NCBI GenBank assembly: GCA_007922195.1
Contig: ML682038.1
Span: 6,022,689 to 6,086,688 of the forward strand
Direction: 5' to 3'
From: Podocnemis expansa
Lineage: Eukaryota; Chordata; Testudines; Podocnemididae
Length of the DNA stretch: 64,000 nt
A program made the translations under genes and the position numbers. The notes beneath the pieces are model-generated. The model did not search any database, was not told the DNA's origin, and saw only the letters and a list, made by a program, of their open reading frames with translations. Numbering within the stretch: the first letter of the stretch is position 1; the number at the start of each line of letters is the position of its first letter. Of the stretch, positions 12,930-25,146 are shown piece by piece.

Positions 12930-13900
12930 AATAATCGAAAAAGGAGGTTTCCTGAAAAGGGAAAGTTAGTGGAAATGCAACTGGGGCAACTTTTCTGTAA
13001 CTTAGTAGTAAGGATGAATCAATAAAACGAGCTAACCTGTCTCCAAACAAAGAGATGCATTCTCACCAATGCGCCACAACTCTTGATCCTCACATCAAAT
13101 CTGAGGCCTTGTATTTAGCAAAGATGAAGAAGGAAAAGAATGCTTTAATTTAGTTCTTTTTATGTTGAGGCTGCAATGATGTATTCTGCAGATGATGATG
13201 ATGTCCCTCAATCAATAATTCCTATGCCAAGCTGCTTTCATCATCTGGGAGATCCTGGACAAATAGAGAAATTTTCTCCCACAGATGGACTTGGTAATGG
13301 ACTATCACCCCCTGAGAATTAGCCACACCAATTCCAGGAGAAGAGGAAGCAGCAAAAACCCTTTCTCTCCTGAATGCATCAGTCTTCTTTTTTTCCTCAG
13401 TCCACAGGAGCTGAATGGGCTTCACCAGACTAAAGTGTATTACTGACAGCAGCAACCACCAGAGAATCTGGCATGGGGTCCATGTGAAAATACAAAACAC
13501 CCTTGTGAAATGTCTGATACAACTTTTCACTTTTCTTAGATACAGACTGGCAAGAAACAAGGGTAGCCCAAACACTTTCAGCAGGCTGCAAAAGATGATT
13601 CAGAACAGGTGGTAACACTAACCACCTGTAAATGCCTTCACCATAGTAAATGAAGGTTCAATGTGGATGCCACAGAACCCACTAGGTCCTAAACTGCAAT
13701 GTGTCCATAAAAGGAGATGATGCAGAAGCAACACTCACATGTTCATCAGGTGCCAAATCAAGATCAAAGTCTGTATCCATATGATAGCTCTTGTTGAATG
13801 GCATCTCGTCTTCCTCTTCAAACAGAGAATCAGGCAAGGATATTGAGCCACATATGTATTCTACTAGGTGTGGCCAGAAGCTTCTACCATTTCGCTGCAC
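12930..13900 (-). pseudogene. DIRS-like retroelement, gag-like remnant
   Basis: Minus-strand frames at 13,900-13,682, 13,618-13,430, 13,575-13,222 and 13,050-12,930 give an acidic segment (DFDLDLAPDEHVSVASASS), then SVWATL, SVSKKSEKLYQ, YFHMDPMPDSLVVAAVSN, a basic KKKTDAFRRE block and an IVHYQVHLWEKI block. This order corresponds to the gag-like ORF of reptile DIRS elements. Frameshifts and stops separate the pieces. The reverse transcriptase expected between this and the RNase H remnant is missing. Confidence 0.65.
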
Positions 13901-14192
13901 AAAACCTACATGTCAAAATGCACAACCATTTGAAGAAAAATACTCTGTTTAAATACAAGCATATTCTAAAAATATTTCCAGCATGCAGGAAATAATACAT
14001 CAAAGCAATGGCTGAGCATGCTTCATTTGGTATTATGACTAGTCATTTGTGTTACTCTCTCTTGAAATCCAGAAATAAAGAGCATGAGCTTTTAGAAGTA
14101 GAAAACCTGAGAACATAACAGAAGCCAGCTGTCATTATTACAATCCAAAAACCACATAAAGCAGAAGGATGTTTGGTTTAGTTACATTACCC

Positions 14193-16160
14193 TTTATTAT
14201 TTTACAATATATTTAAAAAAAAACTCTTACAGATACCTTGACTGTTCCACAAGACCTGCAATAATGTCAAAAAAAACAGCATACCTAAAGATTGAACACA
14301 CAAACTGTAATACCTATTTGTACTGAACCATTAATATCCAAAGGCATGTAGTCATTTAGTAAACAGATGAGCAGTAATGCAAAATGCAAACAAATATTAA
14401 CACAGAAAAGTAAACTTTGCATTCACAACTATAGAGAGGGCTTTTCAAACACATCTGGTACGGTAACATTCTAGATGGCAATATGTGTAATATTACATAT
14501 TTAAAGCAATACATACACTGGAAAACTTGTATTTTCAATCTGTGCATGTAAACCTGAATTGTAATGAACTAGGTACATTAAAAACAAAGACTTCTAGTCA
14601 GCAAGTAAGCATTTTTGTCCCAGAATGACACTGAATTTGAATGGTTCACCTTTGACTTTTGTTACTATTGCTATTTTACATTTTTTTTTCCTGTACACTG
14701 TTTCATTAATATGACACCCTCTGGATGATTTTTATTCTCTGCCTATAACATAGAGTAACTTTAATGAACCAAATGTTTGTCTCAGTCTCCATGAGACGTT
14801 ATAGGATGGACGTAACCCCCCCCCCCAAAAACTTTTTATAGTCAGTTTTATACTAGCATTACCATTTTTCAGCTGTGTTCCTGTGAAGCAAAGCAGTACT
14901 ACAGCTTTCAGAACACTGAAAATACTTGCTAATATTTCAAGAATCTAATTTAATAGGTTTGACTTATGGAAGTTTTACTTTTCTTATCTTTTCTGCTCAT
15001 GAAGATGAGAGATGTAATGACCAAGACACCTTTAAATTTGAACTGTCTGAAAGCAACAAGGTAAAGCCAATTGTTCAGGTATCGTTTTGTCTCATCCAAG
15101 ATGATGCGCTTTCATGGCTAAATCATGAAAGACAATAGGAGGAAACAATAACTATGGATCAGATTTCTGCCAAGCAATAGTTTAAGGTCAAAATTTATGC
15201 GAGTGGCACTGTGGCGTAACAGGCATTCAATTTGCTTTATTTTTCAAGTTGCTAAAGTTTCAGTTACAATTATATTCACTAACAGTGAACACTGTGATAA
15301 CTGAGTAAGGCCAACAACTCACCTTCTACCTCAGAAGAAACTGTAATATGACATCACCTGAGCAAATCACAGTTGTTGGACTGTGATCTTCTTAACCAGC
15401 CTAAATAGCTCTCAGCAGTATCTGGTACTATCTACACAGAGTCACTCACACCCCAATGATTTTCTTACAGCATTTTATTTACTGTATAACGTATGCATAC
15501 ATATTTCTTTCTGCACATTTAGTCCCTTATGAATTAATCTCATAGCTCACCAGTAGTTTAAGGGCTGAAAAACACTTCAACAAACAGAAGGGGTTATAAA
15601 GTTCAAATATGTAGAGACTTTATTTTATACAGAAAATTAATATGAAATGCTAGTTCTGAACATGGTTGGCAAAACAACAAAGGCAGGACATATTTTCATC
15701 TGGAGATATCTAGAAAACCAAAAGAAATCTGAAATCTTAATCTGAAATAAGGCAAAACAAAAAAGGCATTTTGATTCATGCACAACTAGCACTAATAAGA
15801 ATTTCCTTGAAGAGGTCCTGAGACATGAGAAGAATGGGTTCTCCCTATCATCTGCTTTGTGTAAAGTCAAATTTAAAGCTTCATAAGCATAAATGTTTGG
15901 TTATTAATAATGGACCCATTTTTAAAAAGGAGGCAATAAAATGCACACGAAAACAAACAAAAGCAACTTGATCTGAAGCCTCAGTCCTTTGACCTGCCTA
16001 ACAGGCTAAATGGCCAATAAAAGGTAAAATGCAGCATACATTTGTGTAAATCTAAAATCTTTTTGTGATAATTTATTGCAAATTGCACTTGGCAGTTCAC
16101 CACACCAATGGAAAACTGGCCACCCTGTTGGTTCATGCAGTCCTTTATCCCAAACCCAAG
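14193..16160 (-). promoter_or_regulatory. ARMC1: ARMC1 3' UTR region with candidate poly(A) signals
   Basis: Downstream of the stop on the minus strand, AATAAA hexamers (TTTATT on the plus strand) occur at 16,072-16,077, 15,619-15,624, 15,474-15,479 and 14,193-14,198. Which is used cannot be decided by reading. The nearest would give an 85-nt 3' UTR and the others about 0.5, 0.7 and 2 kb. No other gene or repeat is recognised in this stretch. Confidence 0.4.
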
Positions 16161-16352
16161 TCACCAGTAGAAAGACCTGGACAGAAAGTTTGCCGCTGTG
16201 CTGAGCCAGCTGGCTGCACCTTCTGGGTGTGACCCAACCCGAGATACTGCTTTGTCTTGCTCCTTTGTAGGGCTTTCATCTTCTGGCAAATAGTCAGGTA
16301 GATCTGTATTTTGTTCTACTTCTATAGGAGTATCTTGGAATGGAACCAGCAC
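16161..16352 (-). CDS. ARMC1: ARMC1 coding exon 7 (last; C-terminus and stop)
   Basis: This exon encodes the last 63 residues of ARMC1 and the stop codon. Known ARMC1 features are visible: an acidic segment ([16 protein letters not shown]) and the C-terminal stretch [17 protein letters not shown], an amphipathic tail thought to direct the protein to mitochondria. The acceptor is a CAG directly before GTGCTGGTTCC, and the phase is 0 after exon 6. The first codon is GTG (Val) where human ARMC1 has Met; because it is internal to the spliced message it is not a start. The 3' UTR continues to lower coordinates. Identification is by recognition of the protein and is very secure. Confidence 0.96.
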   Translation of the reverse strand: MLVPFQDTPIEVEQNTDLPDYLPEDESPTKEQDKAVSRVGSHPEGAASWLSTAANFLSRSFYW

Positions 16353-16539
16353 CTGATGAATAGGAGAGTTTCAGAATGCATCAAATGTTGTGGACCAAAA
16401 TATGTATATCATGTAATGAACACCTCTCAGGGTCACTCCTTAAATAACTGCCATTGTAGATATTTGCTATTATCAATCCATTTTATTTAGATCATATACA
16501 AGAAAAGAACAGGTTTAAGGTGAAAACATACTATTGGCA

Positions 16540-17483
16540 ACCAGTAACGAGTAGTGTGCCCCAGGGGTCGGTCCTGGGGCCGGTTCTGTTCAACATTTTC
16601 ATTAATGATCTGGATGATGGGATTGACTGCACACACAGTAAGTTTGCGGATGATACCAAGTTGGGGGGAACAGCAGACGCGCTGGAGGGCAGGGAGAAGA
16701 TTCAGGAAGACCTTGACAAATTGGAGCAGTGGGCCAACAGAAATCTCATGAGGTTCAACAAAGACAAGTGCACTTGGGATGCAAAAACCCCATGCACTGC
16801 TACAGGCTGGGCAGCGATCAGCTAAGTAGCAGCACTGTAGAAAAGGACCTGGGAGTCCTGGTGGATGGGAAGCTGGATATGAGTCAATAGTGTTTTCTTG
16901 CTGTCAAAAAGGCCAATGGCATACTGCCATCAGATCGAGGGACATGATCATTCCCCTCTATTCGGCACTGGTGAGGTCACATCTGGAATAGTGTGTCCAG
17001 TTTTGGGCTCCCCACTACAAAAAGGTCGTAGACGAATTAGAAAGAGTCCAACGGAGGGCAACAAAAATGATCAAGGGGCTGAAGCACAAGATCTATGAAG
17101 AAAGACTGAAGGAACTAGGCTTATTTAGCCTGCAGAAGAGAAGACTGAGGGGGGATTTGATAGCAACCTTCAACTACCTGAAGCAATGCTCCAAGGGGGA
17201 CGGAGCTCGGCTGTTCTCAGTAGTAACAGAGGAATGGTTTTGCAGCTGGGGAGGTCGAGGCTGGATATTTGGAAAAAACTTTCTTACTAGGAGGGTGGTA
17301 AAGCACTGGAATGGACTACCTAGGGAGGTGGTGGAATCTCCGTCTTTGTAGATGTTTAAGGCCTGGCTGGATAAAACTCTGGCTGGGATAATTTAGTGGG
17401 CATGGTCCTGCTTTTTTTGGCAGGGGGTTGGACTAGATGACCTCATGAGGTCCCTTCCAACCCTATGGTTCTATGATTCTATC
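16540..17483 (+). mobile_element. CR1 LINE, 3' half (decayed)
   Basis: Encodes a reverse transcriptase fragment with [20 protein letters not shown] and FADDTKLGG (the catalytic FADD), then in shifted frames [32 protein letters not shown] and [17 protein letters not shown]. It ends with the CR1-type tail GGACTAGATGACCTCATGAG, CCTTCCAACCC and an octamer-like TTCTATGATTCTAT. The element is 5'-truncated and broken by frameshifts. It lies in ARMC1 intron 6, antisense to the gene. Confidence 0.92.
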
Positions 17484-17894
17484 ACAAAGTTACATCATCT
17501 CTCTCTACAGCTGTGAAATAAAACCACATTTGCGGTTTCTGTCAAGAGACAAACCTCAGCTTCCAGACTTCTCTCTCTAGATAAAGAAATTCTAAACAGA
17601 AAGAGATGGCTGTGCTATATCTCTACATCTCTTGCAAACAATCCAACAGTAATTTTTAGCAGTACTATTATATCTTTGCTCAGGATACACTTTATCTTCT
17701 TTATGTTGTGTATGAAACTGAGAAGTACTGTAAGGATACACTTTCAAACCAAAGCTTCAAAGAGAAATTGGAATTCATATGCAAATTGGACAGTGTTTCT
17801 TCAGGGCTAAAAAAGGACTACAGCTTCTTTTCTCATTACAACAGATGATTCGATTTCACCTTCCTCTATATGTTGTTCCCTGGTGTTTAAATCT

Positions 17895-18117
17895 AAACGA
17901 CTGCACTGATTTGCTGTAACAGTCTGGCCTGATCCTATGATTTAAATTCCCAGCATTTATTCTCTTCCCATTCTGTAAGTTTTTCATCTTAAAGAGTCTC
18001 ACAAAATGGGATTTCTCCCATGAAAGCTAATGTGATAAATAAATCTGTTAAGTCTAAGTGCCACAGGACTCCTTGTTTGTTTTGCTGAACTAGACTAACA
18101 TGGCTATGCCTTTGGAA
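17895..18117 (-). repeat. Foldback-family half element
   Basis: Right-arm orientation: GATTTGCTGTAACAG, CCTGATCCTATGATTT, CATTCTGTAAG, ATAAATAAATCTGTTAAGTC, AGTGCCACAGGACTCCTTG, then the full terminus CTGAACTAGACTAACATGGC and ATGCCTTTGGAA. It defines one end of the family. Confidence 0.75.
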
Positions 18118-18510
18118 TTTGGTCACAGATTCCATGACTTTCTGGGACCTCCATGACTTTCTAGGGTGAGACAGCTGCTGTGGAAGAGTTTATTGGCTGG
18201 GTGACCCCAAGCCCCTGAACAGCTGATCGGTGGTTAAGGTGCCTGGGGCTGGAGAAGCTGCAAGCTCAGCAGCTCTGTTTAATCTCTTTCCCCAAGGTGC
18301 TTTTAGTAAAACTCAGGAATAGGTTACGGCTTCTGTGAATTCTTGCTTATTGCCTGGGACCTGTCCCAGACTTTTACTAAATATAGTGTAACACAATTTT
18401 AACCTTAACCATAATGCACTGTGTATTAGGGACAGAAGTGATGGATATGGTAGCACAGGTATTACAGATCCAGTCAGGTCCACCTCTGTTTGGAGTGAAC
18501 TGTATCTCAC

Positions 18511-18585
18511 CTCCTCTCCATTTTCACTTTTCACAACTTGCTGGGCTTTCATAACTTTGGTTGATGCTATTGCTGTTGCCAAAGC
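18511..18585 (-). CDS. ARMC1: ARMC1 coding exon 6
   Basis: A 75-nt, 25-codon exon encoding the end of the HMA-like (ferredoxin-fold) domain and the following linker, from ALATAIASTKVMKAQ to KSENGEE. The acceptor is TTACAG|GCTTTGG and the donor GAG|GTGAGA; both ends are phase 0. It lies only 99 bp downstream of exon 5, while intron 6 (16,353-18,510) holds a decayed CR1 and a foldback half-element. Reading on through the donor gives an unrelated tail and a stop, so the exon end is set by the splice site. Confidence 0.96.
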
Positions 18586-18684
18586 CTGTAAGAGGAAGAA
18601 AATACAAAGAAAATAAAGGCAGACTTTTAATATTACAGAGCTGCAACTGACATGTAGGCCTGAAAGTTAGCAGTCAGTACTTAC

Positions 18685-18801
18685 TTCTGCTTTCAAGTCT
18701 GAGCGAATTCGGACCACACATCTTTGAACCGCCATTTGAAATGTAAAGCTAATAACTCCTTTAATTTTCAACAAGGCTTCTTCACAAAGATTCCTTCGAG
18801 A
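18685..18801 (-). CDS. ARMC1: ARMC1 coding exon 5 (HMA-like domain)
   Basis: A 117-nt, 39-codon exon, [19 protein letters not shown] and onward to [12 protein letters not shown]. It is the middle of the beta-alpha-beta domain of ARMC1, related in fold to heavy-metal-associated domains but without the metal-binding CxxC. The donor is GCAGAA|GTAAGT and the acceptor TTAAG|TCTCGAAGG, phase 0 at both ends. The exon is too short to stand out as an open frame and was placed by reading the minus strand between the neighbouring exons. Confidence 0.95.
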
Positions 18802-21800
18802 CTTAACAAAAAACAAAAATGTATTAACATGCAAAGGCTATACAGAAATATTAACCATGACAAACTACTACATCTTTTTAAGACAGTTGATAAAAAAGAT
18901 AATTTTGGAGCAGAAAAAACAACACAGATTACAATTACACACATACATTATACTCAATTTTAATACACATATACTGACATTTAACATTGCCATAAACATT
19001 GTTTTATGACAATGTAAAACATTTTTGCTTACATTTTAAGAGTCAAATAAGGAAGGAATCAACTGTAAATAATTAGGGAAAAGTGCTGAAAAGCAAAGAA
19101 TGTTTTTCTCCATACGATCAGCTAAACAGTCCCCCATGGTTAAGTCCTGATTGAGTGGAGTGCTCATTGATCTGCAGTTAGTTTTAAGTTACTATTTATC
19201 AGACACCTTGTATCCATACTGCCTGAATGCATCAAAGCAGCTGTTGTATCCTTCAGCTACCTCATCTGTGGCAGCTCATGAACATCAAAGCACAGCATAA
19301 TCTTAACTCTGATTTCAAGGCAAAAAATGTTTGGTTAAAAAAAGCCAATATATTTAAAACAAATGACAATGTGTAGTATGACCTAAACATATTTTATTCC
19401 TTTTTTCAGTATTCTGAAAATGAGATGATTATTACACAGAGAGTAAAATATCTCTTGTTTGAGATTGCTAGCACAAACAGAAAAGCTATATTGTAGTGAG
19501 TTAGCAGAGATATGTACACACCTTAAGTCTCTCATATATTCAAGTGTTATGTTCAAAATCGGATTTCTCTGGATCTTAATATTTAATTTTGGTTGAAAAG
19601 TGCTGAAAGGTCTTTGAATGAAAGGCACTATATAAGCCAGGTTACCATGGCGCCAAGAATTGTACCCTAGCACCTAACTGCATCATGGGGCAGAATGGCC
19701 ACTGGCACTCCCCACCACACAACCTCTCCCCAGCCCTCCAGAAGCCGATAGTGCCTTCAGCAGCATGCAGCTTTCTTTCTGTGGCAGAGGGCATTTCTGC
19801 ACCCCAGACCACCACTGCTGCAAGTGTTTGTGGTGCCAGCAGTTTTTGTCAGCAGGGAAGGGAGGAGAGGGATAAGACCCTCTTCATCTCACACCACTAC
19901 CAAAAGTGGCAAGGACATTAATAATTAGAACTGTGGCAATATAGTAGGCCTGGACTAAATACACTTACACAAGACTGTGTGTGAGCAAGAGAGAAATGGC
20001 AGACCACACTGTATAAGTGAAAGACAAAACCATATCTGTCCCTGAGGGAAGGCACAAGAGTGTGAGAGGTAATATGATTTAGTAGACTATACAAGGGATA
20101 ATTATGCAGATACATATGCCAAACGATACAGTCTTCTCTTCTGAGAGCTTGCTCAAATCAAGTAACCTGTGCCTCAGTTTCCCTAAATGGGGGGTAATAC
20201 CTACTTCACAGACAGTTTACTACTTTAAGTTGTAAAACGTGACATGAATGACAGCCTCAAAGTACACAAATCACTTCATTAGTGGAGAGCTGGCAACCTC
20301 CACTTATCTGGACAACAGTCCTCTGAAAAACTTGTCTAAATATTGGCAACTATGAAAATCCCAGCAGAGCAATCATTCTACCACAGCATGCACCCTGGGG
20401 CTGGAGAAGACAATACCTTAAAGGTAATCCACAGGCACCCATATTTTCTGCAATGAATCTGTTAAGTCTGAGATGTATATCAAAGACTCATTTTGCCAAC
20501 TGCTCCCAAAATCAAGCTAACTCTGTGAATTATGATGTAATTATGGTAGGCAAATTTATTTACATGTGGTGGCAGATTGGGAGGGATAAGGAAAAGTGGG
20601 CTCAAAAGTGCTACGGCTACCTTCTAGTGTAGTGTTCTCAAAAATTAATCTAGTACTGACAAAAAAAAAGAATCCAGCTAACTTCAGCTAAAATTATACA
20701 GTTTATCCATTTGTTACCGCTAGGAAATCTTATTTGGAAGATTAAATTGCAGTAGCTGAATTAACACACTTCTGTTGTACTGCACTTTTTATTTTTGGAT
20801 GGAGATCATTATCAAACTCTATAGAATGTAGTTTTATTTTGAAAGAACTGATCAAGAACTACTTGAGGTCCCCAGCAAGCCAAGAAAAATTTACAGGACT
20901 TCCAATTGCTCCTAGAGAACATGAACTGTTAAAAAGTGTAAAGTAGATCAAATCTGACATGAATTTGTAGTCCCAAAAAATATCAGAAAGGCCTATACAA
21001 AACTTTGAATTACTGCAGGTGCTTTTGATACTTTGTGACAATGCTAAAGCTAAAAGGAAAAATAATTCAATATAAACTATTCATTCACATGAATACACAG
21101 AGGTGATGGGTAATTATTGCAGGCAATGGTCAATTGCGAGGCCAAGGAAGACAGATTAAGGAGAGAAGTTGTATAGTTTGCTTTAATTTTGGCAGGGATG
21201 GGGATAGTTACGTGATAGCAAAATGTTTCACAGACCTGAAAAAGAATACTAAGGCCAGTCACACATAAGCACACATGCAGATACAACCATGTCATCTTTG
21301 TTAAGTGCTTTATAAACATAAGTTATTGTTCTCATCCCTCTGCCATTTAATAGTTTCCAATTTCTTCTAATACTTAAAACTGCTTCATAGGAATGTTCTT
21401 CTGCTACTGTGTTATACCAGGCACCTAGAATATCCCTAGGATGTCTTTGATAGTCTTATGAAAATCATAGCACTATTTCCAAAGGGGCAGCCATGTTAGT
21501 CTACATTAGCTAATCCAAGCTAACAAACAGCCAGATTTTTCTTTTCTTTAATAATGAGCTGAGAAAACATGCTGTGTGTTCCAAGAAACCAGAAAAGCCT
21601 GAAGTTCTGCTTCTGGATTTGAATGTCTAAATACCTCACTATGTACTTTTTACTCAGAGAGCAGTAAATATCTTTGTTACAATGTTTAAAGAGTGAAAAT
21701 GCAATGAACAGCATTAGAGCCATTTGCCAGAGAACACAAAAAAAGTGGTCTTCAGACCTACTGTCCTCAATCTGTTTACAAGACTGCATGTATTTGAACT

Positions 21801-22892
21801 GGCTGACAAAGGAGATGCAGATAGATTTAATCCAGGTTTCAGGCAAGCTTAAGAGACTTTGGTACACAAATGATCTATGATGTCAGTAAACACAATAGAA
21901 GCACACTTTTGGAATGGATTAAAACCTCTTTTGAAGAGACAAAAGCAAGTGTTGCTGACAAAGATGTGCCTTTCTATACCATGAGCAAGCAAAGGATTTC
22001 AGAGTAAGCATTAATTTCTTTACTATGCATGCAAATGACTCAAACTACAATCAAATTCAAAGGAGCTAAATGTACTCATAAGAAAATGAGGAAAGGAATG
22101 CTATGGATGAACAGTGTCCCTGACATGCTTACTTGGCGAAATGTGAACAAGATGAAAGATCAGGTTTGATCATTTAAAATGGGTAAAAGCTGAAGATACA
22201 GAGACCTGAGGGCACTTGTGAAAAACATTCTTAAACAATCTACATGCTGGTTGGCAGCCGTAAAAAGGCAAACATAGCCCTGAGGTGTTATTCTGACGTT
22301 ACATAAAGACTCAGTGAGGCCTCACAATTTCAAGAGCCAGTCTGGTCACTACAGTAGAGGAAAAAAGGTCTTACAAACCACAAAAAGATGTAGCAAAAGG
22401 GCACTAACAAAATTCAACATTCGTTACATTAGAGTTATAACAGAAGATTAGTCAACGTCTAGAACTCTCTCGTGCTGTCTAGCCAATGGGGGGGGAGGAG
22501 TGGTTTTCATCTCAATGCTCTGACAACAGACATATCACTAAATTAGTTTGACAATAGGTATTATCTGATTTATTCCAAAGGTAATTGAAACAGGAAACAA
22601 ATTGGCAAAGTTGAAAATGAAATTATTTAAAAATAAGTTATTAGAGCAACTAGTCATAAATATTGCTTATATTAAACATCTTGGGTGAATTTAAATGATA
22701 TCTCAGTATTTCAAAATAATGATTCATAGCAGTTGCTTGCATACATGGAAGTTATACAACCATTCTTTGAATGCTCTTCTTTTCTGGGGCAAGGCATGTT
22801 TGAAATACAACATGCATACACTTTTATTACAGTATTTCCCTATTGTTCCTACTCTGACTCCTAGTGATCGTGAACACTTAAGATTTACTTAC
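18802..22892 (-). other. ARMC1 intron 4
   Basis: About 4.1 kb, noncoding. A MIR-like segment (20,130-20,290) and a tiny foldback-family terminus (21,477-21,505, with CCATGTTAGTCTA) are seen. The rest shows no gene, no RNA gene and no repeat that can be named. Confidence 0.55.
20130..20290. repeat. MIR-like ancient SINE fragment
   Basis: CTCAAATCAAGTAACCTGTG, CCTCAGTTTCCCTAAATGGG and GGTAATACCTACTTCACAGA are typical MIR core and 3' blocks. Confidence 0.5.
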
Positions 22893-23082
22893 CGAATCAT
22901 CAAGGCCATCTATATGTAAAACCACTGTTTTGGCACGTTTATTTGTACTGCCCAGGAAAAACTGAGCTTTCCGCCGGCAAGAATTCATTTCATTCACACC
23001 ATCCATGTCTGACATGCTAGAAGACTGAAGGATATCATAGACTTCAGAGGCTAAAAGTTTAGTCTCTCCTGGTGTGGTAGTC
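22893..23082 (-). CDS. ARMC1: ARMC1 coding exon 4
   Basis: A 190-nt exon. Its first base completes the Lys codon split with exon 3, and 63 codons follow: [20 protein letters not shown], then a Ser/Met/Asp-rich linker, then [20 protein letters not shown] and DDS. It therefore carries the end of the armadillo-type helices, the linker and the first strand of the HMA-like domain. The donor is GATTCG|GTAAGT and the acceptor TCTAAG|GACTACC. Human has Thr where the last codon here is Ser. It is separated from exon 3 by a 24-kb intron packed with transposons. Confidence 0.96.
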
Positions 23083-23683
23083 CTTAGAGAAAAATAATAG
23101 AGATTTATAAGGATCTATTTCTGAAGTGTTATTTCAAATAGCTGCCACTCATGACTTAGTGATTTGAATGATCAATGCACTATGAAAGCATTATTATGTG
23201 AATAATAGACAGTTAGAAGAAAAGATTCCCAAAAAAAGGATGGGGGCTACTCAACCCACTTCCATCATCCATATGCCAGTGCTACTACCATGAAGTCAAA
23301 ACACTTGCATCTGTGTTAATATCACACCTATGAACTTCTATTCAACTATTAGTTTTAAATGATGTATCAAGACCTCTTTAGTTTTTTTTTCTCTCTCTCT
23401 ACTGTCATACCACTTTAGAAAACTGCCAACAATAATCAAACCATTTTCTGACCAACAAACTTTGATACCTCTCCCCCCATGTTGTGTTCTAATTCCCTAT
23501 TTGTGCTACAACAATAACACAGCAAATGCAGCTGTAGAAATGACAGTTACCCCTTCAATTTTCTGTAGATCCTTGTATAAGATGATATCAACATGCCTTA
23601 GAGATAGGTTTTCCATCTCCTACCTACTTTGTGGGGTACCATACCCATTTTACCTGGAGTAGTATATTTCAAATGGAGTCACA

Positions 23684-24110
23684 GGCTATGCCTACACTTA
23701 GAAGGTTAGTTTGAATTAACCAATTCAAATTAATAATGATTAGTTTGAATTAAATTAATTTGAATTAACATGGCCACACTAGAAACCCTAATTCAAACTA
23801 GCATGCCCATGCGCAGGACTTGCAGTTCGAATTAGGTAGGGGGCGCTACTGCACAGGGAAAAATCAAGCTGAGGCTAAGTCAAACTTAGTTTGAATTAAC
23901 ATGTCTACATTGGGTTAATTTGAACTAATGAGTTTGAATTAACCGTCACTCTAAAGTTAAACCAGGTTTTATAACTTCAAAGTTAGTTTTCATCAATTCG
24001 ACCTAATGCATTCCTTAGTTCAAATTAATGAAAGCTAGTGTGGCCATGCATTCATTTAATTTGAATTGATCCTCATGAATTCAAATTAAATTGTAAGTGT
24101 AGACATACCC
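23684..24110. mobile_element. Inverted-repeat DNA element (MITE), about 427 bp
   Basis: Terminal inverted repeats GGCTATGCCTACACTTA and TAAGTGTAGACATACCC. The interior is full of the motif TTTGAATTAA in both orientations, so much of it can fold. It belongs to the sauropsid class with a GGGTATGTCTACACT terminus. No clear target-site duplication was found, and no coding capacity. Confidence 0.7.
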
Positions 24111-24784
24111 CCAGAGATTAAGTAACAAGTTGAAAGTTATACAGAAAGTCATCATCAGAGCATGGAATACAACCGACAAGTTCAGGCTCCCATGGCCTTG
24201 CTCCAACCACTATTCCATACCCTTCTTGATTGTGGAACTTAAAAAACAGCATCATGAGACTATTCCCTATTAAATAAATTAAAGGTAAGTCAAAAGTAGT
24301 GGCATAAGCTATATGGTTGTATTCCTTTAAAGGAAATGGATTTAGACATTAGACTGGACAGCTTTCATTATTTCCTTAGGCTTGTTCACAACTGAATTTA
24401 ATGAGACAAATTAATCAGAGTAATTTCACTAAGCGTAATAGAGGGCGGGATCTGGGTAATCATTAACAAACCATTACATTTGGAGAGAACAAAAAAACAC
24501 AAACAATATCCTAAAATTCATCTTGCTGTGGCCAATCAGTTTTGTTTGCAGGCAAAATTATACCTCAGTAAATTGCTCAGTTTTGCCTTTGAAGCTTTCT
24601 TTCTTACTAATTCATCCCATAACTGGCTTTTTTCTCTTCATATTTCAGTCCCATAAATTTCCTCTACCCAAATTTCATCTCGTAGAAGAATAATGCTGGC
24701 ACAGAACTCCTAGATAACTCCCTCCCTCTGGGCCTCCTACTGAGTGTTGTCTTCTCTTGCTTGTGAGTGTTTTTTTATTTAGAC

Positions 24785-25146
24785 CATGGATGTCAAACAC
24801 ATTTGCTATGGTGGGCCAGATCTGACGTAATGTAGTTCAAGTGGGTCGTACATACCATAAATTGAAATACTGGGGCACTCTCGCAGCATTGTGAAGTGCT
24901 ATGTGTGTGAAACTGCACTCCACGATACCTCTCTCTCTCTCTCTGTTAGGGAGAGATTGTGGTCTCATGGAGCACAGTCTCCCATACCCAGCACTCTGCA
25001 ATGTCATAAGACCTGACACTCTCATGGCATCAGAGTGCTGGATATGAAAGTCCTCTCTCTCTCTGTTAGGGAGAAGGTGTGGTCCCACGGAGCACAATCA
25101 CGGGCTAGATGGAAGAGGTTTGAGGGCTGCATGATTGACACCCCTG
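24785..25146. mobile_element. hAT-type miniature element with internal duplication
   Basis: Starts CATGGATGTCAAAC and ends GATTGACACCCCTG. The 8-bp flanks ATTTAGAC (24,777-24,784) and ATTCAGAC (25,147-25,154) agree at 7 of 8. Inside, a segment of CT repeat plus GTTAGGGAGA and GGAGCACA occurs twice about 115 bp apart. Same terminus class as the element at 45,740. Confidence 0.75.

Noticed and set aside
13222..13900. A possible host gene on the minus strand (acidic, protein-like frames)
   Set aside because: The block order fits a DIRS gag-like ORF, the frames are broken by stops and shifts, and no splice-compatible structure was found.
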